DNA of 64,000 bases from Mycobacterium sp. GA-0227b (GCF_001499855.1 NZ_LQIK01000030.1:124001-188000), one strand, 5' to 3'. Positions 1 to 9,464 are shown, counted from the first letter of the stretch. The notes: a model not told the origin generated them from the letters alone. Numbers and translations are program-made.

Positions 1-1274
1 ACAAGGTGACGTCGAACTCCTGGGAGTACACCGGCGACGGGCACGCGTTGGCCCTGCGCGCCGGCGCGACGCTGATCAACATGGAGTTCGTCCAGTTCCA
101 CCCGACCGGCATGGTCTGGCCGCCCAGCGTCAAGGGCATTCTCGTCACCGAGGGCGTGCGCGGCGACGGCGGTGTGCTGAAGAACTCCGAGGGCACCCGG
201 TTCATGTTCGACTACATCCCGCCCGTGTTCAAAGGCCAGTACGCCGAGAGCGTCGATGAGGCCGATCAGTGGCTGAAGGACAACGACTCCGCGCGCCGGA
301 CGCCGGACCTGCTGCCGCGTGACGAGGTGGCCCGCGCGATCAACTCCGAAGTGAAGGCCGGCCGCAACTCGCCGCACGGCGGAGTGTTCCTCGACATCGC
401 GTCGCGGCTGCCCGCCGAGGAGATCAAGCGACGCCTGCCGTCGATGTACCACCAGTTCATGGAGTTGGCCGAGGTCGACATCACCAAGGAACCGATGGAA
501 GTCGGTCCGACCTGCCACTACGTGATGGGCGGTATCGAGGTCGATCCTGACACGGCCGCGGCGACCACGCCGGGACTGTTCGCGGCCGGTGAGTGTGCGG
601 GTGGCATGCACGGCTCCAACCGACTCGGCGGTAACTCCCTGTCGGACCTGCTGGTGTTCGGCCGCCGCGCGGGGCTCGGCGCCGCCGACTACGCGCGGGC
701 GCTGACCGATCGGCCTGCGGTGTCCGAGCGGGCGGTGCAAGACGCGATCAAGCGGGCGCTGCTGCCGTTCGAGAGCGCGACGAACGGAGATACCCCGGAG
801 AACCCCTACACCCTGCAACTCGATCTGCAGGACACGATGAACAGCCTGGTCGGGATCATCCGCAAGGCCGACGAGATCAGCGAGGCGCTCGACAGGCTGG
901 CCGAGCTGCGCGAGCGGTACAAGCGGGTGCGCATCGACGGGGACCGGCCGTTCAACCCCGGCTGGCACCTGGCCATCGACCTGCGCAACATGATGCTGGT
1001 CAGCGAATGCATCGCCAAGGCGGCGCTGCAGCGCACGGAGAGCCGCGGCGGCCATACCCGCGACGACCACCCGTCGATGGAGTCGGATTGGCGCAAGACC
1101 CTGCTGGTCTGCCGCGTCGAAAGCGATGACACCGAGTTGGTGCCCGACGTCAGCGTCACCAGACAAGACCAGATTCCGGTCCGGCAGGACCTGCTCGACC
1201 TGTTCGAGCTCTCCGAGCTGGAGAAGTACTTCACCGACCAGGAACTGGCCCAGCATCCAGAACGGAGCAACTGA
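1..1274 (+). CDS. sdhA: Succinate dehydrogenase flavoprotein subunit, 5' truncated
   Basis: This is the C-terminal two thirds of a succinate dehydrogenase/fumarate reductase flavoprotein; the reading frame is open from base 3, so the start and the FAD-binding N-terminus lie outside the window. It oxidises succinate to fumarate and passes electrons through the Fe-S subunit to menaquinone at the membrane. Visible family signatures are the substrate-site FHPTG segment near the start and the HGSNRLGGNSLSDLLVFG segment, which in this family positions FAD and dicarboxylate. The stop overlaps the next gene (TGATG), so the two are translated together. Gene order and length fit the Sdh1 complex (Rv0247c–Rv0249c of M. 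tuberculosis, from memory) rather than the canonical sdhCDAB operon. The family call is firm; Sdh1 assignment rests on synteny. Confidence 0.93.
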   Translation, partial: KVTSNSWEYTGDGHALALRAGATLINMEFVQFHPTGMVWPPSVKGILVTEGVRGDGGVLKNSEGTRFMFDYIPPVFKGQYAESVDEADQWLKDNDSARRTPDLLPRDEVARAINSEVKAGRNSPHGGVFLDIASRLPAEEIKRRLPSMYHQFMELAEVDITKEPMEVGPTCHYVMGGIEVDPDTAAATTPGLFAAGECAGGMHGSNRLGGNSLSDLLVFGRRAGLGAADYARALTDRPAVSERAVQDAIKRALLPFESATNGDTPENPYTLQLDLQDTMNSLVGIIRKADEISEALDRLAELRERYKRVRIDGDRPFNPGWHLAIDLRNMMLVSECIAKAALQRTESRGGHTRDDHPSMESDWRKTLLVCRVESDDTELVPDVSVTRQDQIPVRQDLLDLFELSELEKYFTDQELAQHPERSN

Positions 1275-2026
1275 TGGCCTATCAAGCGACCATGCGGGTG
1301 TGGCGGGGCGACCTCGCGGGCGGCGGGCTGCACGACTACTCCGTCGAGGTCAACGAGGGTGAGGTGGTGCTCGACATCATCCACCGCCTGCAGCAGACGC
1401 AGACGCCGGACCTTGCGGTGCGGTGGAACTGCAAGGCGGGCAAGTGCGGATCGTGTTCAGCGGAGGTCAATGGCCGGCCGCGGCTGATGTGCATGACGCG
1501 GATGTCGACGTTCGACCCCGACGAGGTCGTCACCGTCACGCCGATCCGCACGTTCCCGGTCATCCGCGACCTCGTCACCGACGTGTCGTTCAACTACGAG
1601 AAAGCCCGCGAGATACCGGCTTTCACCCCACCGAAGGATCTCCAACCGGGCGAGTACCGGATGGCGCAGGAGGATGTGAACCGGTCGCAGGAGTTCCGTA
1701 AGTGCATCGAGTGCTTCCTGTGCCAGAACGTCTGCCACGTGGTGCGTGACCACGAGGAGAACAAGGAGGCGTTCGCCGGTCCGCGGTACCTGATGCGCCA
1801 GGCCGAGCTGGACATGCATCCCCTCGACGTGCACGAGCGACGCGCCGAGGACGCCCAGGAGGTACACGGGCTGGGCTACTGCAACATCACCAAGTGCTGC
1901 ACCGAGGTCTGCCCCGAACACATCAAGATCACCGACAATGCGCTGATCCCGATGAAAGAGCGCGCCGCCGACCGCAAGTACGACCCGGTGGTATGGCTCG
2001 GCGACAAGCTTTTCCGGCGCCGGTAG
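1274..2026 (+). CDS. sdhB: Succinate dehydrogenase iron-sulfur subunit
   Basis: A 250-aa Fe-S subunit of succinate dehydrogenase/fumarate reductase, carrying electrons from the flavoprotein to the quinone site. The N-terminal domain has the plant-type 2Fe-2S cysteines (WNCKAGKCGSCS with a later LMC). The C-terminal domain has CIECFLCQNVC for the 4Fe-4S cluster and CCTEVCPEHIKI for the 3Fe-4S cluster, so all three clusters should form. The ATG overlaps the flavoprotein stop by one base, giving translational coupling. No membrane-anchor gene follows in this window. In Sdh1-type operons the anchor subunit lies upstream of the flavoprotein, which would be outside the window. Confidence 0.95.
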   Translation: MAYQATMRVWRGDLAGGGLHDYSVEVNEGEVVLDIIHRLQQTQTPDLAVRWNCKAGKCGSCSAEVNGRPRLMCMTRMSTFDPDEVVTVTPIRTFPVIRDLVTDVSFNYEKAREIPAFTPPKDLQPGEYRMAQEDVNRSQEFRKCIECFLCQNVCHVVRDHEENKEAFAGPRYLMRQAELDMHPLDVHERRAEDAQEVHGLGYCNITKCCTEVCPEHIKITDNALIPMKERAADRKYDPVVWLGDKLFRRR

Positions 2027-2122
2027 CAGCGCCGAACACGAAGCTCGAGCCGACGACGGTATGAGCCGGTTCGTCGTGGGTAGTCTGCAGTCAGCGGCCA
2101 ATCAACGACGAAAGGCGGCACT

Positions 2123-2296
2123 GTGACTGCTCACAAGCCGGATCAGAGACCACACAGCATCAACGACATTCGCACTGCGATCCGCGAGCTTTCCGCCCGC
2201 GCCGAGTTGGCGCGCAAGGAGGGCCGCGCCGCCGACGCCGACGAGCTGGAGCGCCGCGTGGCCGGCTACCGCGAGGAGCTCAGCGCTCGCCCCTGA
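2123..2296 (+). CDS. 57-aa charged small protein of unknown function
   Basis: A short GTG-started frame of 57 residues with a plausible Shine-Dalgarno (GAAAGG) eight to ten bases upstream. After a polar N-terminal tail, the product is almost entirely helix-forming, rich in Arg, Glu and Ala, with heptad-like spacing (IRELSARAELARKEG, then DELERRVAGYREEL), so a small coiled coil or helical hairpin is likely. It lies downstream of the succinate dehydrogenase genes and ends three bases before the convergent flavin reductase stop. Third-position GC is high, as expected of a real mycobacterial gene. No function is recognised. Confidence 0.7.
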   Translation: MTAHKPDQRPHSINDIRTAIRELSARAELARKEGRAADADELERRVAGYREELSARP

Positions 2297-2299
2297 CGA

Positions 2300-2788
2300 T
2301 CACCCGCCGCCGAGGCGACGAAACGTGCTGCGGTGAAACACGATCGGGGCTACATCGGCGTGCACGGTGATGTCGCAGACCCGCAGGATCACGATCGTGT
2401 GGTCGCCGGCGGGGATCAGCTGCTCGATCGCGCTCTCCAGCCACACCGCGGTCCCGTCGACGAACACCGCCCCCGACTCGCGCGACACCGTCTGCAGGCC
2501 GGCGAACCGGTCGCCGGTCTTGGCGGCGAGCGTGCGCGCGGCCTCGTCATGCGCTTCGCCGAGCACACTGATCCCCAGGCTGGGCAGGTCCTTGAGCTTG
2601 GGCCACGTCTCCGAGGTGTTCTGCACGCAGAATGACACCAACGGCGGGTCCAGCGAGACCGGCACGAAGGTGCTCGCCGCCAGGCCGACGCGGGTGCCGT
2701 CCACCTCCGCCGCGATCGCGATGACGCCGGACGGGAAGTGCCCGAACGCCTCGCGCAGTGTCGCCGGGCTGAGATCGGTCGCGCTCAT
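2300..2788 (-). CDS. Flavin reductase-like FMN-binding protein
   Basis: A 162-aa protein of the flavin reductase domain family, the split-barrel group that supplies reduced FMN or FAD to two-component monooxygenases. The N-terminal segment LREAFGHFPSGVIAIAAE and the later LAASTFVPVSLDPPLVSFCV are the conserved flavin-contacting stretch of this family. It corresponds by position and size to Rv0245 of M. tuberculosis (from memory). It is divergent from the GAP-like gene and convergent with the 57-aa gene. No monooxygenase partner is adjacent, so its physiological partner cannot be inferred. Confidence 0.85.
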   Translation of the reverse strand: MSATDLSPATLREAFGHFPSGVIAIAAEVDGTRVGLAASTFVPVSLDPPLVSFCVQNTSETWPKLKDLPSLGISVLGEAHDEAARTLAAKTGDRFAGLQTVSRESGAVFVDGTAVWLESAIEQLIPAGDHTIVILRVCDITVHADVAPIVFHRSTFRRLGGG

Positions 2789-2856
2789 ATCCTGTCCATC
2801 TTCACACGTGGCCGTGCGCGGCGGCCATGTCCGGGTACGCCGATCCCGCTGAGCGG

Positions 2857-2862
2857 TAGCCT
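2857..2862 (+). promoter_or_regulatory. Candidate -10 element for the GAP-like gene
   Basis: TAGCCT nine bases before the ATG at 2872, with no Shine-Dalgarno between. This is compatible with a leaderless or nearly leaderless mRNA, which is common in mycobacteria. It is a motif call only. Confidence 0.3.
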
Positions 2863-2871
2863 GACCTCGAC

Positions 2872-3546
2872 ATGTGGATCACGCTCCTGATGATGGCCGT
2901 TGCGGTCAGCCTGGAGCCGTTCCGGATCGGCATGACGGTGCTGATGATCAACCGGCCACAGCCGGTTCTGCAGCTACTCACCTTCCTCACAGGCGGTTTC
3001 GTGATGGGGCTTTCGGTGGGCGTGATCGGGCTGTTCGTGCTGCGGCCGGCTCTTGGGTCTGCGCATTTCACGCTGCCCCGGGTACAGATCGTGGTCGGCG
3101 CGCTCTTGCTGGTCAACGCCGTATTGGTGGCCAGCGGTGTGCTTGGCGGTGGCCGGGACGACGGCGCGCCCGGCCGCGCGAACCGGATCGTGGGACCGCT
3201 TGCGACCCGCACCCGGCAATTGGCCAGCGGACGTTCGCTGTGGACCGCCGGCGTCGCGGGCCTCGGCATCGCGTTGCCGTCCGTCGACTATCTCGCCGCG
3301 CTGGCGCTCATCGTCGCCTCGGGCGCCGCGGCCGCCACCCAGTTCGGCGCCCTGATGCTGTTCAACGTGGTGGCGTTCGCGCTCGTGGAGATCCCGCTGC
3401 TGTGCTATCTGGTGGCCCCGGACCGCACCCGCGCCACACTGTCCGCACTGTATGAGTGGCTGCGGTCGCAAGGCCGTCGCGGGGTGTGCGTGCTCTTGGC
3501 CGGGGTCGGCAGCGTGCTGCTCGGGGCGGGGCTGGCCGGACTGTAG
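2872..3546 (+). CDS. GAP-like (glycolipid addressing) integral membrane protein
   Basis: A 224-aa protein, nearly all hydrophobic, with about six transmembrane segments separated by short charged loops; the longest polar loop is around residues 90–120 (GGGRDDGAPGRANRIVG). It resembles the GAP/Sap family, small membrane proteins needed to move glycopeptidolipids and related glycolipids to the mycobacterial surface. It begins MWITLLMMAVAVSLEPFRIG. The LEP motif after a short first helix is shared with LysE/Sap-type proteins. It converges on the PE-domain gene with four bases between stops, matching the gap-like gene that borders TPP clusters in other mycobacteria. Role in TPP translocation is inferred from position and family. 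Confidence 0.75.
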   Translation: MWITLLMMAVAVSLEPFRIGMTVLMINRPQPVLQLLTFLTGGFVMGLSVGVIGLFVLRPALGSAHFTLPRVQIVVGALLLVNAVLVASGVLGGGRDDGAPGRANRIVGPLATRTRQLASGRSLWTAGVAGLGIALPSVDYLAALALIVASGAAAATQFGALMLFNVVAFALVEIPLLCYLVAPDRTRATLSALYEWLRSQGRRGVCVLLAGVGSVLLGAGLAGL

Positions 3547-3550
3547 CGGC

Positions 3551-4690
3551 TCAGGGCTTGGGTTGGTTGTTCAGCACGTACTGAAGCCCGGACAGCAGCT
3601 GCGACACCGGGTCGGCGCCGCCGCCGAAGGCGGCCTGGGTGGCCGGGGCGGTGACCTCCGCCGGGTCATAGCCGTTCACCGGATCGACTGTGATCGGCGC
3701 GGTCAACGGGTTGTCGTGCCGGGAGTAACCCGCATCCACGTACGGCTTGAGCACCGCGTCGAGCTTGATCAGCGTCTCCTTGTCCACTCCGAGATACTTG
3801 AACGGCATCACCAGCGGAAGGTGCTCCTCGGGAATCATGAACGTCGTCGTCTTCGCGCCCCGGGAGTTGACGGTCGTGCGAATGTTCTGCGGTGGCACCA
3901 TGCTCGGCTCGGTGAACGCGACCGCGGTGTGACCGGTCGCGAGGCCCACGATCGCATTGGCGACCGATATCCAATTGTCCGGCCGGTCGGGCCAGTCGGC
4001 GATGCTGTCGTAGGCAGAGACGAACTGGTAGGTGTCGTATTGGCTCTCGACCGGCGGCGGAATCCGGTAGTCGAGCGAGGGCACCACGCTGCCGACCGGA
4101 AACATCTGCGTCAGGAAGCTCTCACCGAAAGCGTGCCGTGCTACCGGATCGCCGTACATCGCGAAGCTCAACTCGTCCGGAGGTGGGGCGGCCGGGTCGT
4201 ACGCCAGTCGTGCCTGTACCTCGTTGAGCACCATCGCACCCTCGGACAGACCGATGGCGGTGCCGGGCCCGCCCTCGCGGATCGCATTGATCAGATTCGG
4301 CGCTCCGACGTCGACCGACTCGCCGACGCTGGGACCGTCGACGCCCAATCCCGGGAATGAGTCGTCCAGCTTGCCGATGCCCGGAAACAGCCGCTCCAGG
4401 GTGTGGCCCTGAACCTGCCCGGCGGGATAGTCGACGATCTGCCGGTCCAGTCCCGGAAACCAGTCCGCGCCCGTACGCATGATGTATTCGTCATAGGGGA
4501 TGCCCAGGACGTGGGCCCCGCCCAACGCGTACGCCCGACCGGGTGTACCCAGCGGGGGCGGTCCGTCGGTGGGGCTGGGTGGGCTTGGCGGCACGACCGG
4601 TGACTCTTCGGCTCCCGCGACGCCTAATCCGAAACACCCTGCGACGCCGATGGTTGTCAGTGAGGTGCAGAGTGCGAGAAGTCGTTTCAT
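3551..4690 (-). CDS. PE-PPE-domain serine acyltransferase of TPP assembly
   Basis: A 379-aa exported protein with the PE-PPE C-terminal domain fold (an alpha/beta serine hydrolase), but without PE or PPE N-terminal repeats. The nucleophile is the Ser of GLSEG at about residue 149; a MYGDP segment about 30 residues later fits the catalytic acid region. In TPP-producing mycobacteria the equivalent protein (PE, MSMEG_0412 in memory) moves acyl chains between trehalose lipids outside the plasma membrane. The ATG at 4690 is preferred over the longer open frame because it starts MKRLLAL with a classical signal peptide. Cleavage could be at a VAGC lipobox (Cys19) or at the AGA site just after. It is last in the papA-mmpL-fadD-PE operon, 35 bases after fadD. 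Confidence 0.85.
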   Translation of the reverse strand: MKRLLALCTSLTTIGVAGCFGLGVAGAEESPVVPPSPPSPTDGPPPLGTPGRAYALGGAHVLGIPYDEYIMRTGADWFPGLDRQIVDYPAGQVQGHTLERLFPGIGKLDDSFPGLGVDGPSVGESVDVGAPNLINAIREGGPGTAIGLSEGAMVLNEVQARLAYDPAAPPPDELSFAMYGDPVARHAFGESFLTQMFPVGSVVPSLDYRIPPPVESQYDTYQFVSAYDSIADWPDRPDNWISVANAIVGLATGHTAVAFTEPSMVPPQNIRTTVNSRGAKTTTFMIPEEHLPLVMPFKYLGVDKETLIKLDAVLKPYVDAGYSRHDNPLTAPITVDPVNGYDPAEVTAPATQAAFGGGADPVSQLLSGLQYVLNNQPKP

Positions 4691-4725
4691 GCGTTTCGCA
4701 ACCTTACTCCGTATCGGCCTGGGAC

Positions 4726-6462
4726 TCAGGCGTCCAACCGAATGAAATGGTCTCGCCGATACCGCTCGACACACGCCGCGCGCCGGATCTTTCCGCTCGT
4801 CGTCGTCGGTATCGACCCGGGCGCTACCAGCACGAGATCTTCGACACTCAGTCCGTGCGCATTCGCTATCGCGGCCGTGACATCGCTTTTCACCGCGCTG
4901 AACCGGCGCGCCGCGTCGTCGTCAAAGTCAGTCGGCTTCTTGAGTTCGATGATGACGACCAGCTTTTCGCTACTGTCCACCGGCACCGCTATCGCCGCGA
5001 CCCGACCGCGGGTGAGCTCTTGCACCGTCGCCTCGATGTCTTCCGGATAGTGGTTGCGCCCCCGGATGATCAGCAGATCCTTGATACGGCCGACGATGAA
5101 CAGTTCGCCACCATGGACGAAACCGAGGTCGCCGGTGCGCAACCACGGCCCTTCCGGTGTGCCGGGTGATGGGTCGACAAGTGTGGCGCCGAAGCAGCTC
5201 TGCATCTCTGGCGGCTTACGCCAATAACCGTCGGCGACGTTCTCGCCGTGCACCCAGATCTCCCCGATCGACTCCGGCGGACACTCGCGATGCGTCTCGC
5301 TGTCGACGATCCGCAGCAAAGGAGACTGCGGCACTTTGTATTTCACGAGCGCAGTGCCTTTGCCGGCTGCGCAGGGCCGAACCCGGCCCGCGCCCAGTTC
5401 CTCGGCATCGAAGTGAGCAGCCGGCGACGATTCGCTCCAGGTGCCCGACGCGACGAAGACCGTGGCCTCCGCCAGGCCGTATGACGGGCGCATCATGTGG
5501 TCTCGGAAATTGAAGTGCGCGAACCGATCGACGAAGCGACGCAACGTGGCCGGCTCCACGCGTTCGGCACCGCTGATGATGCCCACCACGCCACCGAGGT
5601 CGAGCCCGTTCAGATCTTCGTCTGTGGTTTTGCGGGCGGCGAGGTCGAACGCGAAGTTGGGTGCCGACGACCACGCGCGCGGGTTCTCTGCCAGCGCGCG
5701 CATCCACCGGGCCGGTCGCTCCAAGAAGGACACGGGGCTCATCAGCGCGGCGGGACGGCCGGTCAGAATGGGTGCGCAGACTCCCAGCACCAAGCCCATG
5801 TCGTGGTAGAACGGCAACCACGACACGAGCGTGGTGTCCGGCGGAAACGGGGACTCCGCGAAAAAGCTTCGCATCAGCTGATCGAAATTCGCTGTGAGGT
5901 TGCGGTGCGAGAGCACCGCTCCGGTCGGCAGCCGGGTGGACCCCGAGCTGTATTGCAGATACGCGGTTTTCGGCAGATCAGCGGGCTCCAGGCCGGCACA
6001 TTCGGCGTCCAGATTCAGCGAGTCGACCTCGACGAGCTTCGGCGCCGTGTCCACTCGTGACTGACCGACGAAATCGCCGACGTCGTCCGCGGCCGCCGAT
6101 GTCGTGAGGACAACCGAGGGCTCCGTATCGGCAAGGACCGCACTCACCCGCTCATGGCTGGAACCGCGATGGGGCAACGGCAGCGGAACCGCCACGAGCC
6201 CGGCCTGCATGGCTCCCAGGAATGCCAGGATGTACTCCAGACCCTGTGGGGCCAGGATCGTCGCCCTGTCACCGGTCGACCCGTATGACCGAATCTCGCG
6301 TGCCACATTCATCGTTCGCCGTGCCAGCTGCGACCACGTCAGTCTCTCCGAGATGCCGGCTGGGTCGTGGTCGTAGGCGGTGAAGGTGAACGCGACCTCG
6401 TCGGGACGCAGGCTGGCGCGTCCATGCAGCATCGACAGAATCGATGACTCAGGCGTTGTCAT
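4726..6462 (-). CDS. fadD23: Fatty acyl-AMP ligase, FadD23-like
   Basis: A 578-aa adenylate-forming enzyme of the FAAL type, which activates fatty acids as acyl-adenylates and loads them on a PKS instead of on CoA. Visible motifs are the P-loop YLQYSSGSTRLPTG, the RPSYGLAEATVFVAS segment, WLRTGDLGF, GRIKDLLIIRGRNHYPEDIE (the FAAL version with NHYP) and the final GKIRR lysine. The start at 6462 overlaps the mmpL stop as ATGA, so translation is coupled; the open frame continues upstream only inside mmpL. The substrate is probably the long-chain starter for the adjacent bimodular PKS. FAAL versus FACL is judged by the NHYP motif, context and family resemblance. Confidence 0.88.
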   Translation of the reverse strand: MTTPESSILSMLHGRASLRPDEVAFTFTAYDHDPAGISERLTWSQLARRTMNVAREIRSYGSTGDRATILAPQGLEYILAFLGAMQAGLVAVPLPLPHRGSSHERVSAVLADTEPSVVLTTSAAADDVGDFVGQSRVDTAPKLVEVDSLNLDAECAGLEPADLPKTAYLQYSSGSTRLPTGAVLSHRNLTANFDQLMRSFFAESPFPPDTTLVSWLPFYHDMGLVLGVCAPILTGRPAALMSPVSFLERPARWMRALAENPRAWSSAPNFAFDLAARKTTDEDLNGLDLGGVVGIISGAERVEPATLRRFVDRFAHFNFRDHMMRPSYGLAEATVFVASGTWSESSPAAHFDAEELGAGRVRPCAAGKGTALVKYKVPQSPLLRIVDSETHRECPPESIGEIWVHGENVADGYWRKPPEMQSCFGATLVDPSPGTPEGPWLRTGDLGFVHGGELFIVGRIKDLLIIRGRNHYPEDIEATVQELTRGRVAAIAVPVDSSEKLVVIIELKKPTDFDDDAARRFSAVKSDVTAAIANAHGLSVEDLVLVAPGSIPTTTSGKIRRAACVERYRRDHFIRLDA

Positions 6463-9400
6463 TCCACTCCTGTCCGCTCGGCTGGCGCCCGCGACATCGG
6501 CCGGCGCGGACCGATCCGTGACGGCCACCAGTTCGCCCGGCCGATCAGCGCAGCGATGGCAGGCACCGTGATGGTGCGGACGACGAACGTATCGAGAAGG
6601 ATCCCGACCCCGATCACGAAACCGCCTTGGACCACGATGCCGATACTCGAGAACAACAGGCCCGCCATCGACGCGGCGAAGATCAGGCCCGCGGCGGTGA
6701 TCACGCCGCCCGTCGAGCCCAGGGTTCGGATAACGCCGTAACGCACGCTGTGCGGCGACTCGTCCCGAAGTCGCGACACGAAAAGCATGTTGTAGTCGGC
6801 GCCCACGGCAACCAACACCACGAACGCCAATGGTGGCACGCTCCAATGCAATTCCTGCCCGAGGATCAGCTGGAACGTCAGGACACCGAGACCGACGGCC
6901 GCGAAGTACGAGATCACCACGGACCCGACGAGGTAAAGCGGCGCGACGACCGTGCGCAGCAGCACCATCAAGGTCAACAGCACCACGATGAGCGTCGCGG
7001 CGATGATGAATCGGATGTCCTGCTGGTAGTAGTCACGCGTGTCCCGCAGTGCGGCGGGGTATCCGCCCATCGATATCGTCGCGTCGGCCAACGCGGTGTT
7101 CGGCTGCGCGCCCCGCGCGACGTCCTGGATCTCGTTGACCTGATCCATCGCCTCCGGGCTGAACGGGTTGAGCTCAGTTTGGACCAGGTACCGCACCGAG
7201 CGACCGTCCGGCGAGATGTAGGCCGTGGCGGCTTTCTGGAAGTCCGGCAAATTCAGGACCTGGGCGGGAATGTTGAAACCGGCCTGCGACGGGTCAGCAG
7301 CGTTGCTCCTCATCGTCAGCAGAAAGGTCGACGCCTCGTTCAGTCCGGCGGCGATCACCTTGACCTGTTTGACGAGTTCATCCACCCCGCCTGCCACCTC
7401 CCGGCTCCCGGCGGCCAGGCGGTTCGCGCCCTGCTGCAGCTCGGTCAAGCCTTGCTGTGGACCACCGGGTTGGTCCAATCCCATGGCGTCGACCGCCTTG
7501 GCGACATTCGCCATGGCGGCGTTGAGCTTGGTCACCGCCTCGTTGAGGGTCTGCCTGTCCTCGACGCCCTGAAGCTGGTGCGCGAGATCGTTGATCTCGT
7601 CGAGGCCTCCTTCGTCGCGCGCGGCAACGAGCCGCTGAAACTGCCGGCGAGTGTCGACGCAGGAGGGGTTGGCGTCGCAGACCGCGTTGCCCTGAAGCGC
7701 TGTGAGGACCGGGCCGATCCAGGCGAAGATGTCCTTGACCGCGCGGAAGTTCACGCCCATGGAGTTGCCGAGCGCGTTGACGCTGGCGACGAGCTTGGCC
7801 GCAACTTCGACGTCACGCACCAGCGCATCGCCGCCGTACTCGGTCCGCACCGAGGAGAACGTGTCGACCAGGTCCTGGATGCTGGGCGCGATCGTGTTGA
7901 TCTGACCACGTACGTCGGCCAGTGTGTCGGCCAGCGTGTCGGCTCCGGCGGTGAGGCGGTTGAGGTCGCCGGCGCGTTGACCGATCTGCTCGGAGCCGTC
8001 GGCCAGCCGGTCGCCGACGATGCCGGCCTGATAGGTGGCCCGGAACTCCCGTGGCACTTCGCCGAGGGGTCGGGTGATGCCACTGACCAAGCCGACGTTC
8101 GGCAATTGCGCCACCCGCGAGGCCATCTGCTCCAGGTCGGCAAGGGCCCGCGGGTTGCGCAGGTCATGCGGCGACTGGACGAGGATGTACTCGGGAATGG
8201 ACTGGCTGATCGGGAAATGGCGTTCCAGCGCGGCGTATCCGATCGAACTCGGCGCCGACGCCGAGACAACCTTGCGATCGTCATAGTTGTAGCGCGCGAA
8301 CACTGCCAGACCGGCCAGCAGCGCCAACACGAGCACACTGCCGACCAGATGCGCCACGGGCCGGCGCACGATGCGGATACCTGAACGCCTCCAGAACCGG
8401 GCGGTCAGCTCCCGCCGCGGCTTGACCCAACCACGCGGTCCGGCGAGCACGAGTATCGCCGGGAGCAGTGTCAACCCGGCGAGGAAGGCGATGCCGATCC
8501 CGATCGCCGCGGACACCCCGACAGTTTTGAACACACCCATCTGCGCGAAGCTCAGCAGAAGGAATGTGAGCCCCACCGTGACGGCGGATGCGGTGATCAC
8601 CTTCCCAATGGAGATCATCGCCGTCTTGACCGCCTGATCGAAGTCCTCACCCAACCGCAGATAGTCGTGATAGCGGCTGATGAGAAAGACCGCGTAGTCC
8701 GTTCCGGCGCCGGCCATGATCGCACTCAGGAACACGATGGACTGGTTGGAGACGCCGGAACCGGTCAGGTGGGAGTACCCGGCCACCACGGCCTGCGCGA
8801 TCACCAGCGACGATCCGATGGTCACCAACGGCAGCAGCATCGTGACCGCGCTGCGGTACACCAGCAACAGCACGCCGAGAACCAAGACCGCGATCGCGAT
8901 CTCGATCGGAAGGCGATCCTGTTCGCCGGCGACGGTGAGGTCCGCGACGGTCGCCGCGGGGCCGGTCAGATGGACGTCGACCGAACTGCCGGCAACGTTG
9001 AGCTTGACGAGGTCGGCCACCCGGTTGAATGAGTCGAACGCCCGCGGTGTGCCCAATTCCCCCTCGAGGTTGACCGGGAGCACCCAGGTCGTCTTGTCCT
9101 CGCTGGTGAGGAACGGCCGAAGTTGGGGCGTGCTGACGAAGTCCTGCACCGACACCACATCGGTGACGTTGTCCCGCAGCGCGTCCACGAGCTTTCGGTA
9201 CGTGGCCTCGTCTGCGGGGGTCAGACCGTTCTCGTTGACCAACGCGATCACCAAGAGGTCGTCGTTGCCCGATTCGCCGAACGCCTCGGCCATTTTCTGG
9301 GCCGTGACGCTCGACGGCGCATCGCTGGGCAGGATGTCGAGCGGGTGCTTCTCGGCCATTTCGCCGAGGGACGGAACCGCCAGGGGTAGGGCGATCGCCA

Positions 9401-9464
9401 TCGCGACCCAGACCCCGATGACCACCAGGGGCCACCGCACCACGAGATCGGCTAGCCGTCGCAT
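6459..9464 (-). CDS. mmpL10: MmpL10-type RND lipid transporter
   Basis: A 1001-aa RND-family lipid transporter of the plasma membrane. It has the usual plan: TM1 (residues about 11–32), a periplasmic loop with D1 (33–185), TM2–6 (186–345), a cytoplasmic loop, TM7, a long second periplasmic domain (about 405–750), TM8–12, then a short tail. The proton-relay Asp-Tyr pairs are present as GAGTDYAVFLISRYHD in TM4 and VGADYNMLFVSRLRDE in TM10. In TPP clusters MmpL10 exports diacyltrehalose for extracellular completion. The ATG at 9464 follows GAGGGCGAT as ribosome site. It is 26 bases after papA and overlaps fadD by four bases, so all belong to one operon. Confidence 0.92.
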   Translation of the reverse strand: MRRLADLVVRWPLVVIGVWVAMAIALPLAVPSLGEMAEKHPLDILPSDAPSSVTAQKMAEAFGESGNDDLLVIALVNENGLTPADEATYRKLVDALRDNVTDVVSVQDFVSTPQLRPFLTSEDKTTWVLPVNLEGELGTPRAFDSFNRVADLVKLNVAGSSVDVHLTGPAATVADLTVAGEQDRLPIEIAIAVLVLGVLLLVYRSAVTMLLPLVTIGSSLVIAQAVVAGYSHLTGSGVSNQSIVFLSAIMAGAGTDYAVFLISRYHDYLRLGEDFDQAVKTAMISIGKVITASAVTVGLTFLLLSFAQMGVFKTVGVSAAIGIGIAFLAGLTLLPAILVLAGPRGWVKPRRELTARFWRRSGIRIVRRPVAHLVGSVLVLALLAGLAVFARYNYDDRKVVSASAPSSIGYAALERHFPISQSIPEYILVQSPHDLRNPRALADLEQMASRVAQLPNVGLVSGITRPLGEVPREFRATYQAGIVGDRLADGSEQIGQRAGDLNRLTAGADTLADTLADVRGQINTIAPSIQDLVDTFSSVRTEYGGDALVRDVEVAAKLVASVNALGNSMGVNFRAVKDIFAWIGPVLTALQGNAVCDANPSCVDTRRQFQRLVAARDEGGLDEINDLAHQLQGVEDRQTLNEAVTKLNAAMANVAKAVDAMGLDQPGGPQQGLTELQQGANRLAAGSREVAGGVDELVKQVKVIAAGLNEASTFLLTMRSNAADPSQAGFNIPAQVLNLPDFQKAATAYISPDGRSVRYLVQTELNPFSPEAMDQVNEIQDVARGAQPNTALADATISMGGYPAALRDTRDYYQQDIRFIIAATLIVVLLTLMVLLRTVVAPLYLVGSVVISYFAAVGLGVLTFQLILGQELHWSVPPLAFVVLVAVGADYNMLFVSRLRDESPHSVRYGVIRTLGSTGGVITAAGLIFAASMAGLLFSSIGIVVQGGFVIGVGILLDTFVVRTITVPAIAALIGRANWWPSRIGPRRPMSRAPAERTGVE

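Noticed and set aside
3551..4774. Longer version of the PE-domain protein
   Set aside because: The 28 extra residues overlap the fadD gene and would bury the signal peptide.
6463..6846. N-terminal extension of the FadD frame
   Set aside because: It lies entirely inside mmpL on the same strand in another frame; the ATGA overlap at 6459–6462 gives the natural start.
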